In this document: in pieces, positions 53,801 through 62,445 of the stretch
Layout of the letters: each line of letters begins with the position of its first letter
Position numbering within the stretch: the first letter of the stretch is position 1
From: Aurelia coerulea
Taxonomy: Eukaryota; Cnidaria; Scyphozoa; Semaeostomeae; Ulmaridae
Reading direction: 5' to 3'
Assembly: GCA_039566865.1 (NCBI GenBank)
Contig: CM076959.1
Span: forward strand, 1,533,501 to 1,597,500
DNA: 64,000 bases
Translations under genes and position numbers: made by a program
The notes under the pieces: generated by a model
What the model saw: the letters and a program-made list of their open reading frames with translations, nothing else
Databases searched by the model: none
What the model was told of the DNA's origin: nothing

Positions 53801-55809
53801 AGGTGATGTAGCATGTGCAGGGAATACGAGAAATGTAAGAATAGAGATGGAAAGAACCTATTTCTGGAATACCCTTAGTGATGACCTAAAATTGACTTCT
53901 CTTATGAAATTCAAACAAGAAATACATTGCTGGGATGGAAAAAACTACCGGGTGTCTACAAAAAAAGTACCCCCTTTTGACTCAACAAGGCAAGGAAACG
54001 ATAATATTTCAGGACTTTTTGAATTCATGGCTACATTTGTTAGTCTTCAACTTAAATGCACATGCCTTGCATTTGGAAATCGACCACCAAACACCAGAGA
54101 TATGAGTTCACAAGGTCAAAATTTGGAGTGCACCAGAAACCAGAGGTTTTGAGAAATGGCCTAGCCATAATTTGACAACAAACAGCTATTTTGCAAACGA
54201 ATTTTCGACTTTGACCTTTATTTTTTTATTTTTGAAAAGATTTATACCTTGAATTACTTCAATTGTTCTTGAAGTGACTTTTCTTTTGAGGAAACATTCC
54301 TTGCATTGCATTCGATCCCAAGTGTTTTGTATTAAAGAAGAAGAAAGGAGCACATGCACGCTTATTTTGGAGATGTGACACGACTTTATCACTCTTACCA
54401 CATTTTTACTATATTTGTTTAATCAGCGCCATGTCCATGCATCTTTTATTCTTTTCAAAAGCAAAACATGGAAACTTAAAGTCTACAGGTACTTTAGAAA
54501 ATGTCCATGATACATTTTCGTAGAAAATGTCCATGAAAATGTCCATCATCATACATGACTAGGCCCTTTTTCAAAACCTCTGGTTTTGGTTGCACCGTAA
54601 ATTTTGACTTTGCGAACTTGTATCTCCGGTGTTTGGTGGACGATTTCTAAATGTAAGGTACGTGCATCTAAGTTGAACATTGATAAATGTAGCTGTGAAG
54701 TCGGGGAGCAATGATATCTTATTGCTTGGTTCCTATTTTCAGTCAAGAGGGGGTACTTTTTTCTGAGACACCCGGTATACGTGCTACATTTGCACTAATT
54801 TTAGGGCTTTATCTGGTTTCGATATATTGTGTATTGTAGCTAGTTGGTGTTAATTAGTTGTTGTTAACAAGAAACAAACCAACTGTAAATAAGTTTTGAT
54901 TATGATTATGATTATTATGATTAATTATATCTATTGTTGAAGGATCGGTTTTGGTTGGTGATAGTGGTCGATAAGCTGCTGAGGGTCAGGTCTGAGGGCG
55001 GTGATGTTGGGAGGGGAAGTAAGTTGTTGTTAAGTTAGTTAATTGGTTTTGGCAAGTGAGTCCTTTAAATTCCCTTCTCTGCGAAATGCTAGAGATGGAG
55101 GTGCAATTTTCTTTGTTTCTGTGTCCTTGCCTAGAATGTTGAAGTTTCTATAAACTTGCCTTCTATGTGCTCGCCTCTATTGATTTTGAGTCACTTGATA
55201 ACGAGTATACGATCGAAATTTTGTGTTTTTCAACATCTGCGCCATAATTTGTATCTAATCCATTTACTTATTTATTTATGGTGCAATGAAAGTGTCCTTA
55301 AAAATGCATGATATGAACAAGATCGTTTAGCTTTCCCTCAAAATTGCATTCGCTGATCAAGCCCAAACATAAAACTATTTGTATGAAGGGGGCAAGCCAT
55401 TGTTGCCTACGTGAAACAGATTTGTCATGAATAATTAAAAACGATACGACAAAGAGTAAACAATGCTTAGTGAATTTTCGTGAAATCTATTGGGTAAAAG
55501 ACAGCTGACATTGAATTGTTCTGAAAAGAGAAACGCGACCCTAAATGAACCACGTTTGATGAATAGTTGTCAAAAATGTACTGAAATCCTCATAACTGTT
55601 CCAGCCTCAAAACCCATAATATGGATGTGTTTGACCAGGATTTTTGAAGGAACTGCTTACTATTTGCTCACAGGAATCGAATTGCCTTGTCATTTTTTAC
55701 TGCAATTAATGCAGACAAAATTTTACTTACACATATCTCCAAGGGCGCACTTCAGTATTGAAAGTAAACATACACAAAGCAAAAGTCGCAGTGCTACTTT
55801 TTTCTCCAT
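50552..55809 (-). CDS. Galaxin-like secreted Cys-rich protein, right-arm copy (3 exons, predicted 136 aa)
   Basis: Exons on the minus strand are 55809-55731, 53620-53578 and 50840-50552. Splice phases are the same as in the left copy, with GTAAGT, TTTTAG, GTATGT and CCCACAG at the junctions. A signal peptide (LRLLLCVCLL core) is followed by GDM and CGTKSYTPPRYRCC, then YDxxxxxC-type repeats (FDTTNEMC, YDYRNQIC, YDRRLHYC), ending WNLYPAVRR. The C-terminus differs from the left copy and is shorter. The 2.1-kb and 2.7-kb introns are smaller than in the left copy. Intron 2 holds the 32-bp satellite. The gene is intact by eye and convergent with its left paralogue. Confidence 0.62.
51240..51797. 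other. Intronic sequence rich in CAAACCGAAATNACA repeats
   Basis: Loose repeats of CAAACCGAAATGACA occur near 51,380-51,530, and GGGTATACTTTTACTGGAAAT-like blocks from 51,550. No coding feature is seen. It has no counterpart in the left arm. Confidence 0.5.
51798..52850 (+). repeat. 32-bp satellite array, about 33 units
   Basis: The unit is GGGTATCAATATCTGACC followed by TATATTCTGGGAAA, 32 bp, in perfect register for about 1.05 kb. Variants are few: TTCAGGG for TTCTGGG in about eight units, TACATT in two, and one degenerate unit near 52,620-52,660. The edges fade into related single blocks on both sides (51,798 GGGATGGGGCATC; 52,850 ATTCTGGGATTGTG). Confidence 0.95.
52851..53168. other. Unassigned intronic sequence after the satellite
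   Basis: No gene or element ends are recognised. Confidence 0.35.
53169..53478. mobile_element. hAT-like MITE, CCGGGGGGGAGGG end, TSD GCTTGTAT
   Basis: A 310-bp element with G/C-run ends, flanked by a perfect 8-bp GCTTGTAT. The interior has repeated AAAAATTG-GTGA...GATACCC blocks and GGCACATCCCC near the end, as in the MITE at 45766-46231. Confidence 0.75.
53578..53620 (-). CDS. Galaxin-like gene (right copy), exon 2
   Basis: A 43-bp exon between GCGATTTTAG and GTATGT on the minus strand, encoding GTKSYTPPRYRCC plus split codons. It differs from the left copy at a few bases. Confidence 0.58.
53780..55060 (+). pseudogene. LINE ORF2 3' end, plus strand, split by a TA element
   Basis: Inverted counterpart of 5380-5737. 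[19 protein letters not shown], then [17 protein letters not shown], then HCWDGKN are readable to 53,945. The rest of the 3' end (after 54,778) runs into the ATTATGATTA tail near 54,900. Confidence 0.65.
53948..54775. mobile_element. Tc1/mariner-like MITE, TIR CCGGGTGTCTACAAAAAA
   Basis: The ends CCGGGTGTCTACAAAAAA and the complement CCGGGTGTCTCAGAAAAA are followed inward by GTACCCCCT, with TA on both sides. It is missing from the left-arm LINE fragment, where the site reads AAACTGTACGTGC (complement at about 5,565). Confidence 0.8.
55731..55809 (-). CDS. Galaxin-like gene (right copy), exon 1: signal peptide
   Basis: 26 codons plus one base, [14 protein letters not shown] at the start, ending GDM before GTAAGT. 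The start is supported by the left copy, where the same ATG, length and donor are kept. Confidence 0.6.
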
Positions 55810-55870
55810 CTGCAAAGAAGACACAAGCAACAAGTAGCCTTTTTTATAAGCAAACATGATCCTACAATCA

Positions 55871-56721
55871 GTCGTACACTGTTGAGCCAGTCTAAAGACG
55901 AAGGTTTGTTGGGGAGGTGGGTGACGTGAGCAATGCAACGATTGTACCAAATTACGGGGCTCTGGAGAACCCACTGGGCCCCCAGGAATTTCTATTTAAG
56001 TAGACGCCCTCTACCTTGGCTTGAGACCTCTCTCGATCTCGTGCTTGCCAGTTCAAAAGCAGAGTTTTGGTCATTTTATAGCAGGCTCTCTTTCATAAAT
56101 TAGCATTCTCAGGAAGACTCAGGAGCGATGATTTTTACTGACTATTTTGCACATTTTGGTCAATTTTGGGGCGCTGATTCCGAATATGGTTGTTATACCA
56201 AAGGGTGTGGTGGCGTTTAGCCTCTATTTCAGTTTTAAACCTCGTTTTCGACGAAAATCATACAACCTCTTTTTGAGCTAAATTATGTATGTGTGATGGT
56301 TAAAGTTGATGTTACTAAAGCAAACGAGGAGCACTGAGTTCAAATTAATGAATTTCAGAGACAAAAGGCAGACTTTTGCTTCACATTCATACCAAGCCTC
56401 ACTTTGAAATTAGGCCAAATGATGTATGAAGAGAGTATAGAACACGAAATCTCACTCATTGCATTCGATTGATACTTTCACTGTCAACTATTCTCTGCAT
56501 GAGGCAACACCGAACCACTTCTTGGTGTAAGTCAATAAACTTTTATTAATTTACAACAATCTTTTGCAAAAGTATGTAGAACGTTAGAAGACGATACTTA
56601 CAACTAACAAACGAAGCAAAATTTCAGGAGATATTTCTGTATTTATAAATCAAAATGTTCCAGTAGTAGTTTTGAGTCTACGTCTATGTCGTGTTGAATT
56701 AAGATATCCTCTATATCTGCT
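55871..56721. other. Unassigned sequence between the duplication and the Rep element
   Basis: No recognised gene or element end. The boundary with the Rep element is set at 56,722, where the direct repeat with 62,401 begins. Confidence 0.4.
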
Positions 56722-58321
56722 AATGAAATTTTTTTCAAGTTGTTTTGGCAAGGATTGTCTGAAGGGGTGAATTTCTAAAAGTCAGTCGTTTGAGCTGATT
56801 TTTGCGCTGCAGGGTAATTCGATAGTGTAGATCACGAAACTGAAGGAAAAAAACAGTTATTTGTTAGGGTTCTGGATTTGTGACGTCATATTATACCCAT
56901 TTTCACAATTCCTTGATAGCATGGGTGAAATCTACGTCTTAATTGATTTGCGCTGCGCAGCAGCAGCAAATCTTTAAAATAGGCTCGTAGGCTCGATGAA
57001 CGAACGTTGACATGGCGCGCATAACTAAACATACAGTGAACATTTCATGGTTTCAGCCAATGACATTCCTAGAAAACAGACGCATGTTTACTGCGTTCAG
57101 GATTGACGTCATTGGAAGTTGTCATCCATTGTTGTCCACATACGTCACAAAATTTTAAGCGCGCGCAGGAGGAAGTGATCAGGAAGTGACAAGTCCATTC
57201 ATTGGATGTTTTTGATTGATTAAAATTGGCATGCCTGCAGAGGTTTTTGGCATCAAATTTGGAGACCAGAGAAAGATCAGGGCAGTTGGGTTGTGTTGTG
57301 AGACGCGTAGGTTGTGGAAGTTTCCCAGTCAATGAGCAACGACAGAGCAAGTGTCCGAAGTAAGTCCCGTTTTGGCGCTAATGCAGTTTCGCACACTGTT
57401 GCTATACTGAGCCTAACTAAACCCTACCAAAATCCTATAGTGTGCGATACTGCAATTGCCCCGTTTAAAGTTACTTTGTGTATGATTAGGCCTATTTATC
57501 GTTTCTAATGTTTCTTAGAATCATAAAATTTGATGTCATGGAGTCGACCTCTATGTATTTACTGCTGCATTCACGTTAGGCTTCAGAACACACTTTACCT
57601 TCGACGACAAGTAAGGGTGCCTGTTCACCGAACATTTTCATTTCTTGATGTTCCGGTTGTCAAATATTTTGCAGTAACCTGTATGTACTTTCCAATTTTC
57701 TTTAGTTTTTTGGAGAATGACGGTGCTTAATTTTAACATATTTACAGGTTGTGTGTGTTAGAAGTCGTTGGAAAAATCTGCAAAAAAAACCCTGAAAATC
57801 CTAGTGTTTAAAAAATCTCTTACGCTTTTCTGGAAGAATGATACTCCCATCGCTTTGCTTTCCTCAAATTTTAGACCCAAAAAAGGAACCTGACCACCCC
57901 TATCCTAGACATACCACAGTACCCTGGACAGGTAAAAAACTTGCAGACGTGCAAGCAAGCATTCTTCGAGGTAATCTGTGTGCTCTACACAAATCATGCG
58001 CATTCATTATCATTCCTGCACAGTTTGCAACAAAACTTCATTTGTAACAATACATATGACATAATCTTCACCCTTGCGTCTATCCTCAAAATACTGTCGC
58101 AGTTCACAGCGCAAATCTTCAGATAGCAATATCTCTTGTTCAATTTTAAGAGAACAGTGGGCTTTCCAATTAGTTACAAATTTGAATTTCATCATTCTAG
58201 ACAATGAGCACAATTAGAATTATATTTGTACTTGTTATTGGCCCCTAAGGAGCAATTAAAGGTGCAATCAAATGCCTGGATTAGAACTGTATTGATACAT
58301 GAATAGGGACACTTTATGAAT
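56722..58321 (+). repeat. Direct repeat, copy A (at least 1.6 kb; partner 62,401-64,000)
   Basis: Identical by eye to 62,401-64,000 apart from one visible difference (CTTTAGTTTTTT here at about 57,700, CTTAAGTTTTTT there). The shift is 5,679 bp throughout. The repeat is still running at the window edge, so its true length is unknown. Confidence 0.95.
57040..57370 (+). promoter_or_regulatory. Promoter-like region with CCAAT, CRE palindrome and possible first exon
   Basis: CAGCCAATGACATTCC is followed by TTGACGTCAT (palindrome TGACGTCA at 57,104-57,111), then GGAAGT motifs and a GC-richer tract. At 57,332 an ATG opens MSNDRASVR and meets a donor-like CCGAAGTAAGT at about 57,359. This could be a 5' exon of the Rep transcript. 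A decayed relative with the same CRE and spacing is at about 16,790. The promoter role is inferred. Confidence 0.35.
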
Positions 58322-58529
58322 GACGTATAGTTAGATGCTATGTGGGTTGGCGAGATCAAAATTGAAGAGATGAGGTCACAGTATACATTTTCATTATGGC
58401 CATGCAATTATAAGAAAAGTCATTAAGTTTCAATCATTTTCGTTAAATACAGAAAAACTCGGGAATAAAAGGGTAAACGATTCTTAAACTGCCGAATGAG
58501 AGGACAGTTTGAAGTAAATTATTGGGAAA

Positions 58530-59930
58530 ATGGCGTCCAATACTTTTCAAGAGTCGATAGATGTGGAAACAAATGAAGTTGAAGTTGAGTGTGAAGGGGG
58601 GAATGACGAACAGGACATTGAATTTGCCGCGGTGTTCCAACCTACTTGTGCAAGAAAAGTATATTTAGTCACATACAGTCGTGCAAATGTCAAGAGATTT
58701 GATCGCCAGTCATTTGCAGCTGTAGTTGTGAGTGCGTTCCAAGTAACAGGGCTTGTAGACGTAAAGCAATGGGCTTGCAGCATGGAAGAACACAAAGATG
58801 GCGGGAAACATTTCCATTTAGCCATATTGCTAGGAAAGCAGAGGCGCTGGAAGAAGGTGAAGGAGCACATTGGAAAAACACACGGCATCAGCGTCCATTT
58901 TTCAGGACACAAATGCTATTTTACTGCATATAAATATGCAAAAAAGTACGATAAACATTTCGTGTGTAGTCCAGGCCATCCAAAGAAGATACAGCCGCCT
59001 AAAACATTGAGAGCCAGCAGTGCAAAGAAACGACGTAAAGCCAAAGCTACACGTTATACAAACAAGGATGTAGCCGATCTTATTTTGAACGAAAACGTCA
59101 GATCGAGGCTGGAACTAATGGCACTTGCAAAAGACACCAAACAGAGGAAAGGGGACGCATTGCTGTATGATTTCTTGCTTGCAAAATCAGAGAAGGCGGT
59201 GTCTGAACTGATAGAGACGGTGTGGGCAATTGAGACTGCGGAAGAGAATATAGAGAGAGCGCGACAATCTAGAATGGATATTTTGAATAATGCATTAAAT
59301 GCTGATTGTGTTTGTAACGGAGAATGGCGTGAGTGTGCAGAGGAGATCTTGCAGCTCAATCACATGGATGCTGGGAAATTCAAGAATGCTTTTGTCGATT
59401 TGTTGGAAAAGGGGCGCGGAAAGGGACGTAACATCCTTATAACTGGACCAGCCAATTGTGGAAAGACATTTATTCTTGATCCGCTACGAATAATATATAA
59501 ATGCTTTGTGAATCCAGCTACATGCACCTATGCACTAATGGGTGTGGAGACTGCCGAAGTTATAATATTCAATGACTTCAGATTTAATCCAATCATAATA
59601 CCCTGGGCAGATCTCCTTCTTCTTTTAGAGGGACAACCAATGCACTTGTCTACACCCAAAACTCATTTTGCAAAGAACATAGTTCTTGAAAGTGATACCC
59701 CAGTATTCTGCACGTCTAAAGGGCCAATTTTGTATGTAAAGGGAGGTTCCATTGATGACCGAGAGAGTGAAATGATGCGCGTGCGTTGGAGACACATTGA
59801 ATTCCGTCATCAGATAGAAATTGAGAAGCAAAAGTGCATTCAGTCATGCGCGTACTGCTTCTCCCATTTCTTGCTGGATGGTCATGTGACTTCAACTGCA
59901 CAGGCGCATGAAAATGCTCCCCAAAATTGA
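58530..59930 (+). CDS. Rep/NS1-like replication initiator: HUH endonuclease + SF3 helicase, 466 aa
   Basis: The protein has the two-domain layout of rolling-circle or rolling-hairpin initiators of small ssDNA replicons. HUH nuclease: motif 1 VYLVTYS (44-50), motif 2 KHFHLAIL with His94 and His96, motif 3 AYKYAKK with Tyr136 and Lys139 in a YxxK arrangement (Tyr134 is an alternative nucleophile). A basic KKRRKAKA linker (166-173) follows. SF3 helicase: Walker A GPANCGKT (306-313), Walker B VIIFNDF (344-350), motif C around PVFCTSK (391-397), arginine-rich RVRWRHIEF near 417-425. By family knowledge it would nick and rejoin DNA and unwind it. The start has a good context (GAAAATGGC). The frame is complete, with no stop. 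It is followed by a convergent transposase gene. No capsid gene is seen. Confidence 0.88.
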   Translation: MASNTFQESIDVETNEVEVECEGGNDEQDIEFAAVFQPTCARKVYLVTYSRANVKRFDRQSFAAVVVSAFQVTGLVDVKQWACSMEEHKDGGKHFHLAILLGKQRRWKKVKEHIGKTHGISVHFSGHKCYFTAYKYAKKYDKHFVCSPGHPKKIQPPKTLRASSAKKRRKAKATRYTNKDVADLILNENVRSRLELMALAKDTKQRKGDALLYDFLLAKSEKAVSELIETVWAIETAEENIERARQSRMDILNNALNADCVCNGEWRECAEEILQLNHMDAGKFKNAFVDLLEKGRGKGRNILITGPANCGKTFILDPLRIIYKCFVNPATCTYALMGVETAEVIIFNDFRFNPIIIPWADLLLLLEGQPMHLSTPKTHFAKNIVLESDTPVFCTSKGPILYVKGGSIDDRESEMMRVRWRHIEFRHQIEIEKQKCIQSCAYCFSHFLLDGHVTSTAQAHENAPQN

Positions 59931-59942
59931 GGCAACAAGTAA

Positions 59943-60353
59943 CACAACGGTTGACACAACGATTGACAGTAGAAGGAATCTTCCTTTAATTCGATGTTGA
60001 ATTGTGCAAGTTAGCTTCTTTTCAGCTTCTCAACTGTTCAAAGACGTAAACAGTGTACTAACATTCTCAGATAGTTTACAATTTGGCGTACGCCAAAGTT
60101 ACAGGGCTCATAACAAGTGTCAACCTATTTTCCTAAAAAGAACTTGAGCATCAAATATCTTTTTACCAGTGCTGTGTCAATCGTTACAGCCCACTTTTCT
60201 GCGCTACTCATTATTAATAGGCGTTTACCAATGAGCCCAGCAGATAGGTTACGATAATGAACACCCCTCTGTAACAAATATTTTTAGAAAGAGCAGTCTC
60301 CGGGGGGCGAAAGGGTTGAAACGTACGCCTGTCAATCGATGTGTCAATCGTGA
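59943..60353. promoter_or_regulatory. Iteron-like TGTCAATCG repeats between Rep and transposase (candidate origin or MITE ends)
   Basis: The complement of 59,945-59,970 reads CTGTCAATCGTTGTGTCAAC, and 60,329-60,353 reads CTGTCAATCGATGTGTCAAT. Each is two tandem TGTCAAYCG units, and the pair is inverted. A single TGTGTCAATCGTTAC lies midway at 60,174. Multiple sites in one intergenic region, in both orientations, resemble initiator or transposase binding sites. They could instead be the ends of a 411-bp MITE. The nonanucleotide of CRESS viruses was not found. Confidence 0.4.
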
Positions 60354-60513
60354 AACCTTACACCAGAAGGCTCATTACGTGTACAGTGAGACGTTACGAC
60401 ATTAAACGCATCATTTAGCTCATAAACAATTGTTCATAAACAAAAGATTACGATACATGAAGAGAAAATAATGCTATGTAAATATCTCGTTATACAAAAT
60501 GTTCATTTAAAAT
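60354..60513. other. Intergenic region downstream of the transposase gene
   Basis: AT-rich 3' region of the minus-strand transposase gene. No clear transposon end was found here that mirrors the upstream side (61,630-61,760). Confidence 0.4.
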
Positions 60514-61629
60514 TCAATACTTCGTTCTATAGCCTTTGTTTTGAACTATGGCTTTCAATCGTGTGTCCATATTCTCAATTGTTCTGTCAATGACTTGACG
60601 ACTAAAATTATGCAGGGTCGCAACGACACGTTTCTCGAATGCTGCAAAATCTTCGTGGACAAGTGTCTGCTCCAGGGCCTGTTTCCGTAACTCACGGCGA
60701 ACATTGTGGAAAACATTTTCGATTGGGTTGAGGTCAGGTGATCGTGGGGGGATTTCTACGACGTTTGCTCCAATTTCTTTCAATGCAGACTTAGCAGCAG
60801 CACTTTTCTGACAGGGGTCGTTGTCCATTACAAAATACTTCATGCCCCTAGCTTTTCTGTCTTTCACCTTGCCTCTTTTCAGAGCCTTTTCAAGGTCATT
60901 TTTTACAAAATCTGCGAAGTATTTCCCAGTCATGTGCTTGTAAGTTTTCACCAATGTTACCCCCACTCCAAATTTAATTCCAACCAGCACATATACACGA
61001 CGCCCCCCAGGCAAATTCTTGCTCCCTTTCGTCGTCCATTGCAATCCTTCGCTTGCTTTCCTCCACACCCTCCCACTTGGTGTCTTTGCGTCACGAAATG
61101 GGTTAAATTTGTGAACAAAAGACACCCCATCTAAATACATGGCAACGTCCTCGGTCCAGAAACTACTGCGGTGTTTCCTTAGCATCTTCCGGGTATATTG
61201 CAGTCTTGCCTGCTTGTCTTTGCACGATAGGAGACCTTTTTTCCTTGGCTGCAGATGTTTAAATCCTGCACAGTTCAAAATACGAGCAAATGTGCGGTAG
61301 CTTGCTAGCCCTTGAAGTTCTGCTTCTTTAACCACATCCATCACTTTTACATTCACATTTTTCTCCCTTGCTTTTGAAAATTGCCGTATGAACCGTGCCT
61401 TTGTTCTTGCAGATAGTTTCTTTGGCCTACCGCCTTTACAGATCTTCTCCCGCTTTTCACCCTTGCAAGACAGCTCACCATCTTTCCAGCACCGATACAC
61501 TGATGCCACGGAGATATGCAATTTTTTCGCAATCGTTGCCATTTTCGTGCCATTTCTCCGCAGAACATAGGCCATGGCTCGAATTTTCGGATCTATCGCT
61601 TTCGTTTTCCTTACCGCACTTTTAGCCAT
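60514..61629 (-). CDS. Tc1/IS630-type DD34E transposase, 371 aa
   Basis: The N-terminal part has a helix-turn-helix region (about residues 10-50, MAYVLRRNGTKMATIAKKL) and a GRPKKLSART AT-hook-like/second HTH region (67-76). The catalytic domain shows Asp167 in MYLDGVSF, Asp269 in FVMDND and Glu304 in SPDLNPIENVFH. There are exactly 34 residues between Asp269 and Glu304, the DD34E arrangement of Tc1 transposases. The enzyme would cut and paste DNA at TA sites. The frame is intact and of normal family length (about 340-380). The start has a good context (AAGATGG). It converges on the Rep gene 584 bp away. I could not find a private TIR pair around it, so it may belong to the same unit as Rep. 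Confidence 0.9.
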   Translation of the reverse strand: MAKSAVRKTKAIDPKIRAMAYVLRRNGTKMATIAKKLHISVASVYRCWKDGELSCKGEKREKICKGGRPKKLSARTKARFIRQFSKAREKNVNVKVMDVVKEAELQGLASYRTFARILNCAGFKHLQPRKKGLLSCKDKQARLQYTRKMLRKHRSSFWTEDVAMYLDGVSFVHKFNPFRDAKTPSGRVWRKASEGLQWTTKGSKNLPGGRRVYVLVGIKFGVGVTLVKTYKHMTGKYFADFVKNDLEKALKRGKVKDRKARGMKYFVMDNDPCQKSAAAKSALKEIGANVVEIPPRSPDLNPIENVFHNVRRELRKQALEQTLVHEDFAAFEKRVVATLHNFSRQVIDRTIENMDTRLKAIVQNKGYRTKY

Positions 61630-62126
61630 CTTTCTTAAAACTGATAGCTCTCTCCTTCGTTTAACGTATTATTAGCTAACTTTTCTACACGCACTAATCT
61701 GACATCACAAACTAATCGTGACGCAGCCCGTTCCAGTGCCACCATGGAAGAACCTTGCATAAATGCTCCACTTTTACCTACATCTTTCACCCATTTCCTA
61801 TGAATTGCAGGGGACCACTATTTTATGGAAGTTGTACACGCCGTTAGACCTATGTTTTTGGTGTACTTTGCCACTTTCCATGAGAACACGCGTAAAACTC
61901 TTTTCCCCATGTATTGCAAGTATTTCCCGTCACGTGACAAGTTTCCTGCAGTTATAACTCCATCATTTCCGTAAGAGCCCTGCAATTCCTTCATTTCTCA
62001 TATCGATGACGTCATAATTTCATCATAAACGTTTTGAGATAATTTTTTACACCTGCATGTTGATAAGTACACAAAACTGTACACTTGTGCCAATTTTGGT
62101 TCAGATTGATGAACTTTTTCAAAAAT
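61630..62126. other. Upstream region of the transposase gene
   Basis: Would contain the minus-strand promoter. Nothing else is recognised. ATGACGTCAT lies at about 62,006. Confidence 0.4.
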
Positions 62127-62445
62127 TGCCCTCTCGGACAATCCTTGCCAAAACTTTTGAAAAAAATCACATATTTTTGCTCAGCTCTCCCCCCCTCCCC
62201 CTTACAATGTTGGTTCCTTGCGTGATTACGCATTTCTCAAGGGCACAACAACGCAGCCAAAGCGATTTTCGTGATATCTGGTGATCAGTGCTTCGAACCA
62301 ACATTGTTCAGGGGGGGGGGGGCAGGGGGGCAAGGGAAAAGAGTAGCGTGAAGTTTCCTGCACTGTATTTTGGATGCTTGGTCGGAGAAGAAAAGAGAGA
62401 AATGAAATTTTTTTCAAGTTGTTTTGGCAAGGATTGTCTGAAGGG
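62127..62445. repeat. Junction palindrome between the two Rep-element copies
   Basis: The right TIR of copy A (62,127-62,171) and the left TIR of copy B (62,401-62,445) face each other. Between them is an inner inverted repeat: CCCTTACAATGTTGGTTC at about 62,200 and GAACCAACATTGTTCAGGGG at about 62,296, with C and G homopolymers. The whole 320-bp block can fold back on itself. Confidence 0.65.

Larger units (their letters stand above)
46930..55870 (-). repeat. Right arm of the giant inverted segmental duplication
   Basis: Inverted, colinear counterpart of the left arm; see the block list there. It carries its own private insertions: 47015-47532, 48488-49626, 53169-53478, 53948-54775 and the satellite region 51.25-53.16 kb. 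It lacks many of those in the left arm. Confidence 0.8.
56722..62171. mobile_element. Rep + DD34E transposase element (copy A), about 5.45 kb with TIRs
   Basis: The left end (56,722-56,765) reads GAAATTTTTTTCAAG, then GTTTTGGCAAGGATTGTCTG. The complement of 62,127-62,171 reads GTGATTTTTTTCAAAAG, then TTTTGGCAAGGATTGTCCG. This gives imperfect terminal inverted repeats of about 40 bp. TA borders the left end (GCTA) and is near the right end (CACATA), compatible with a Tc1-type target but not proof. The unit holds a promoter-like region with TGACGTCA (57,104), the Rep gene (+), an intergenic block with inverted iteron-like repeats, and the transposase gene (-). From 62,401 the first 1.6 kb is repeated with about one difference seen, so copy B starts there. 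The alternative is a Tc1-like element nested in a Rep-bearing unit, but I found no separate TIRs around the transposase. Confidence 0.6.

Noticed and set aside
57069..57350. 93-aa minus-strand protein, repeated at 62,748-63,029
   Set aside because: It is duplicated only because the DNA is duplicated, and it overlaps the promoter-like block; no motif.
59930..60514. CRESS-virus nonanucleotide origin
   Set aside because: No TAATATTAC-type loop was found between Rep and the transposase. Only the TGTCAATCG repeats are unusual there.
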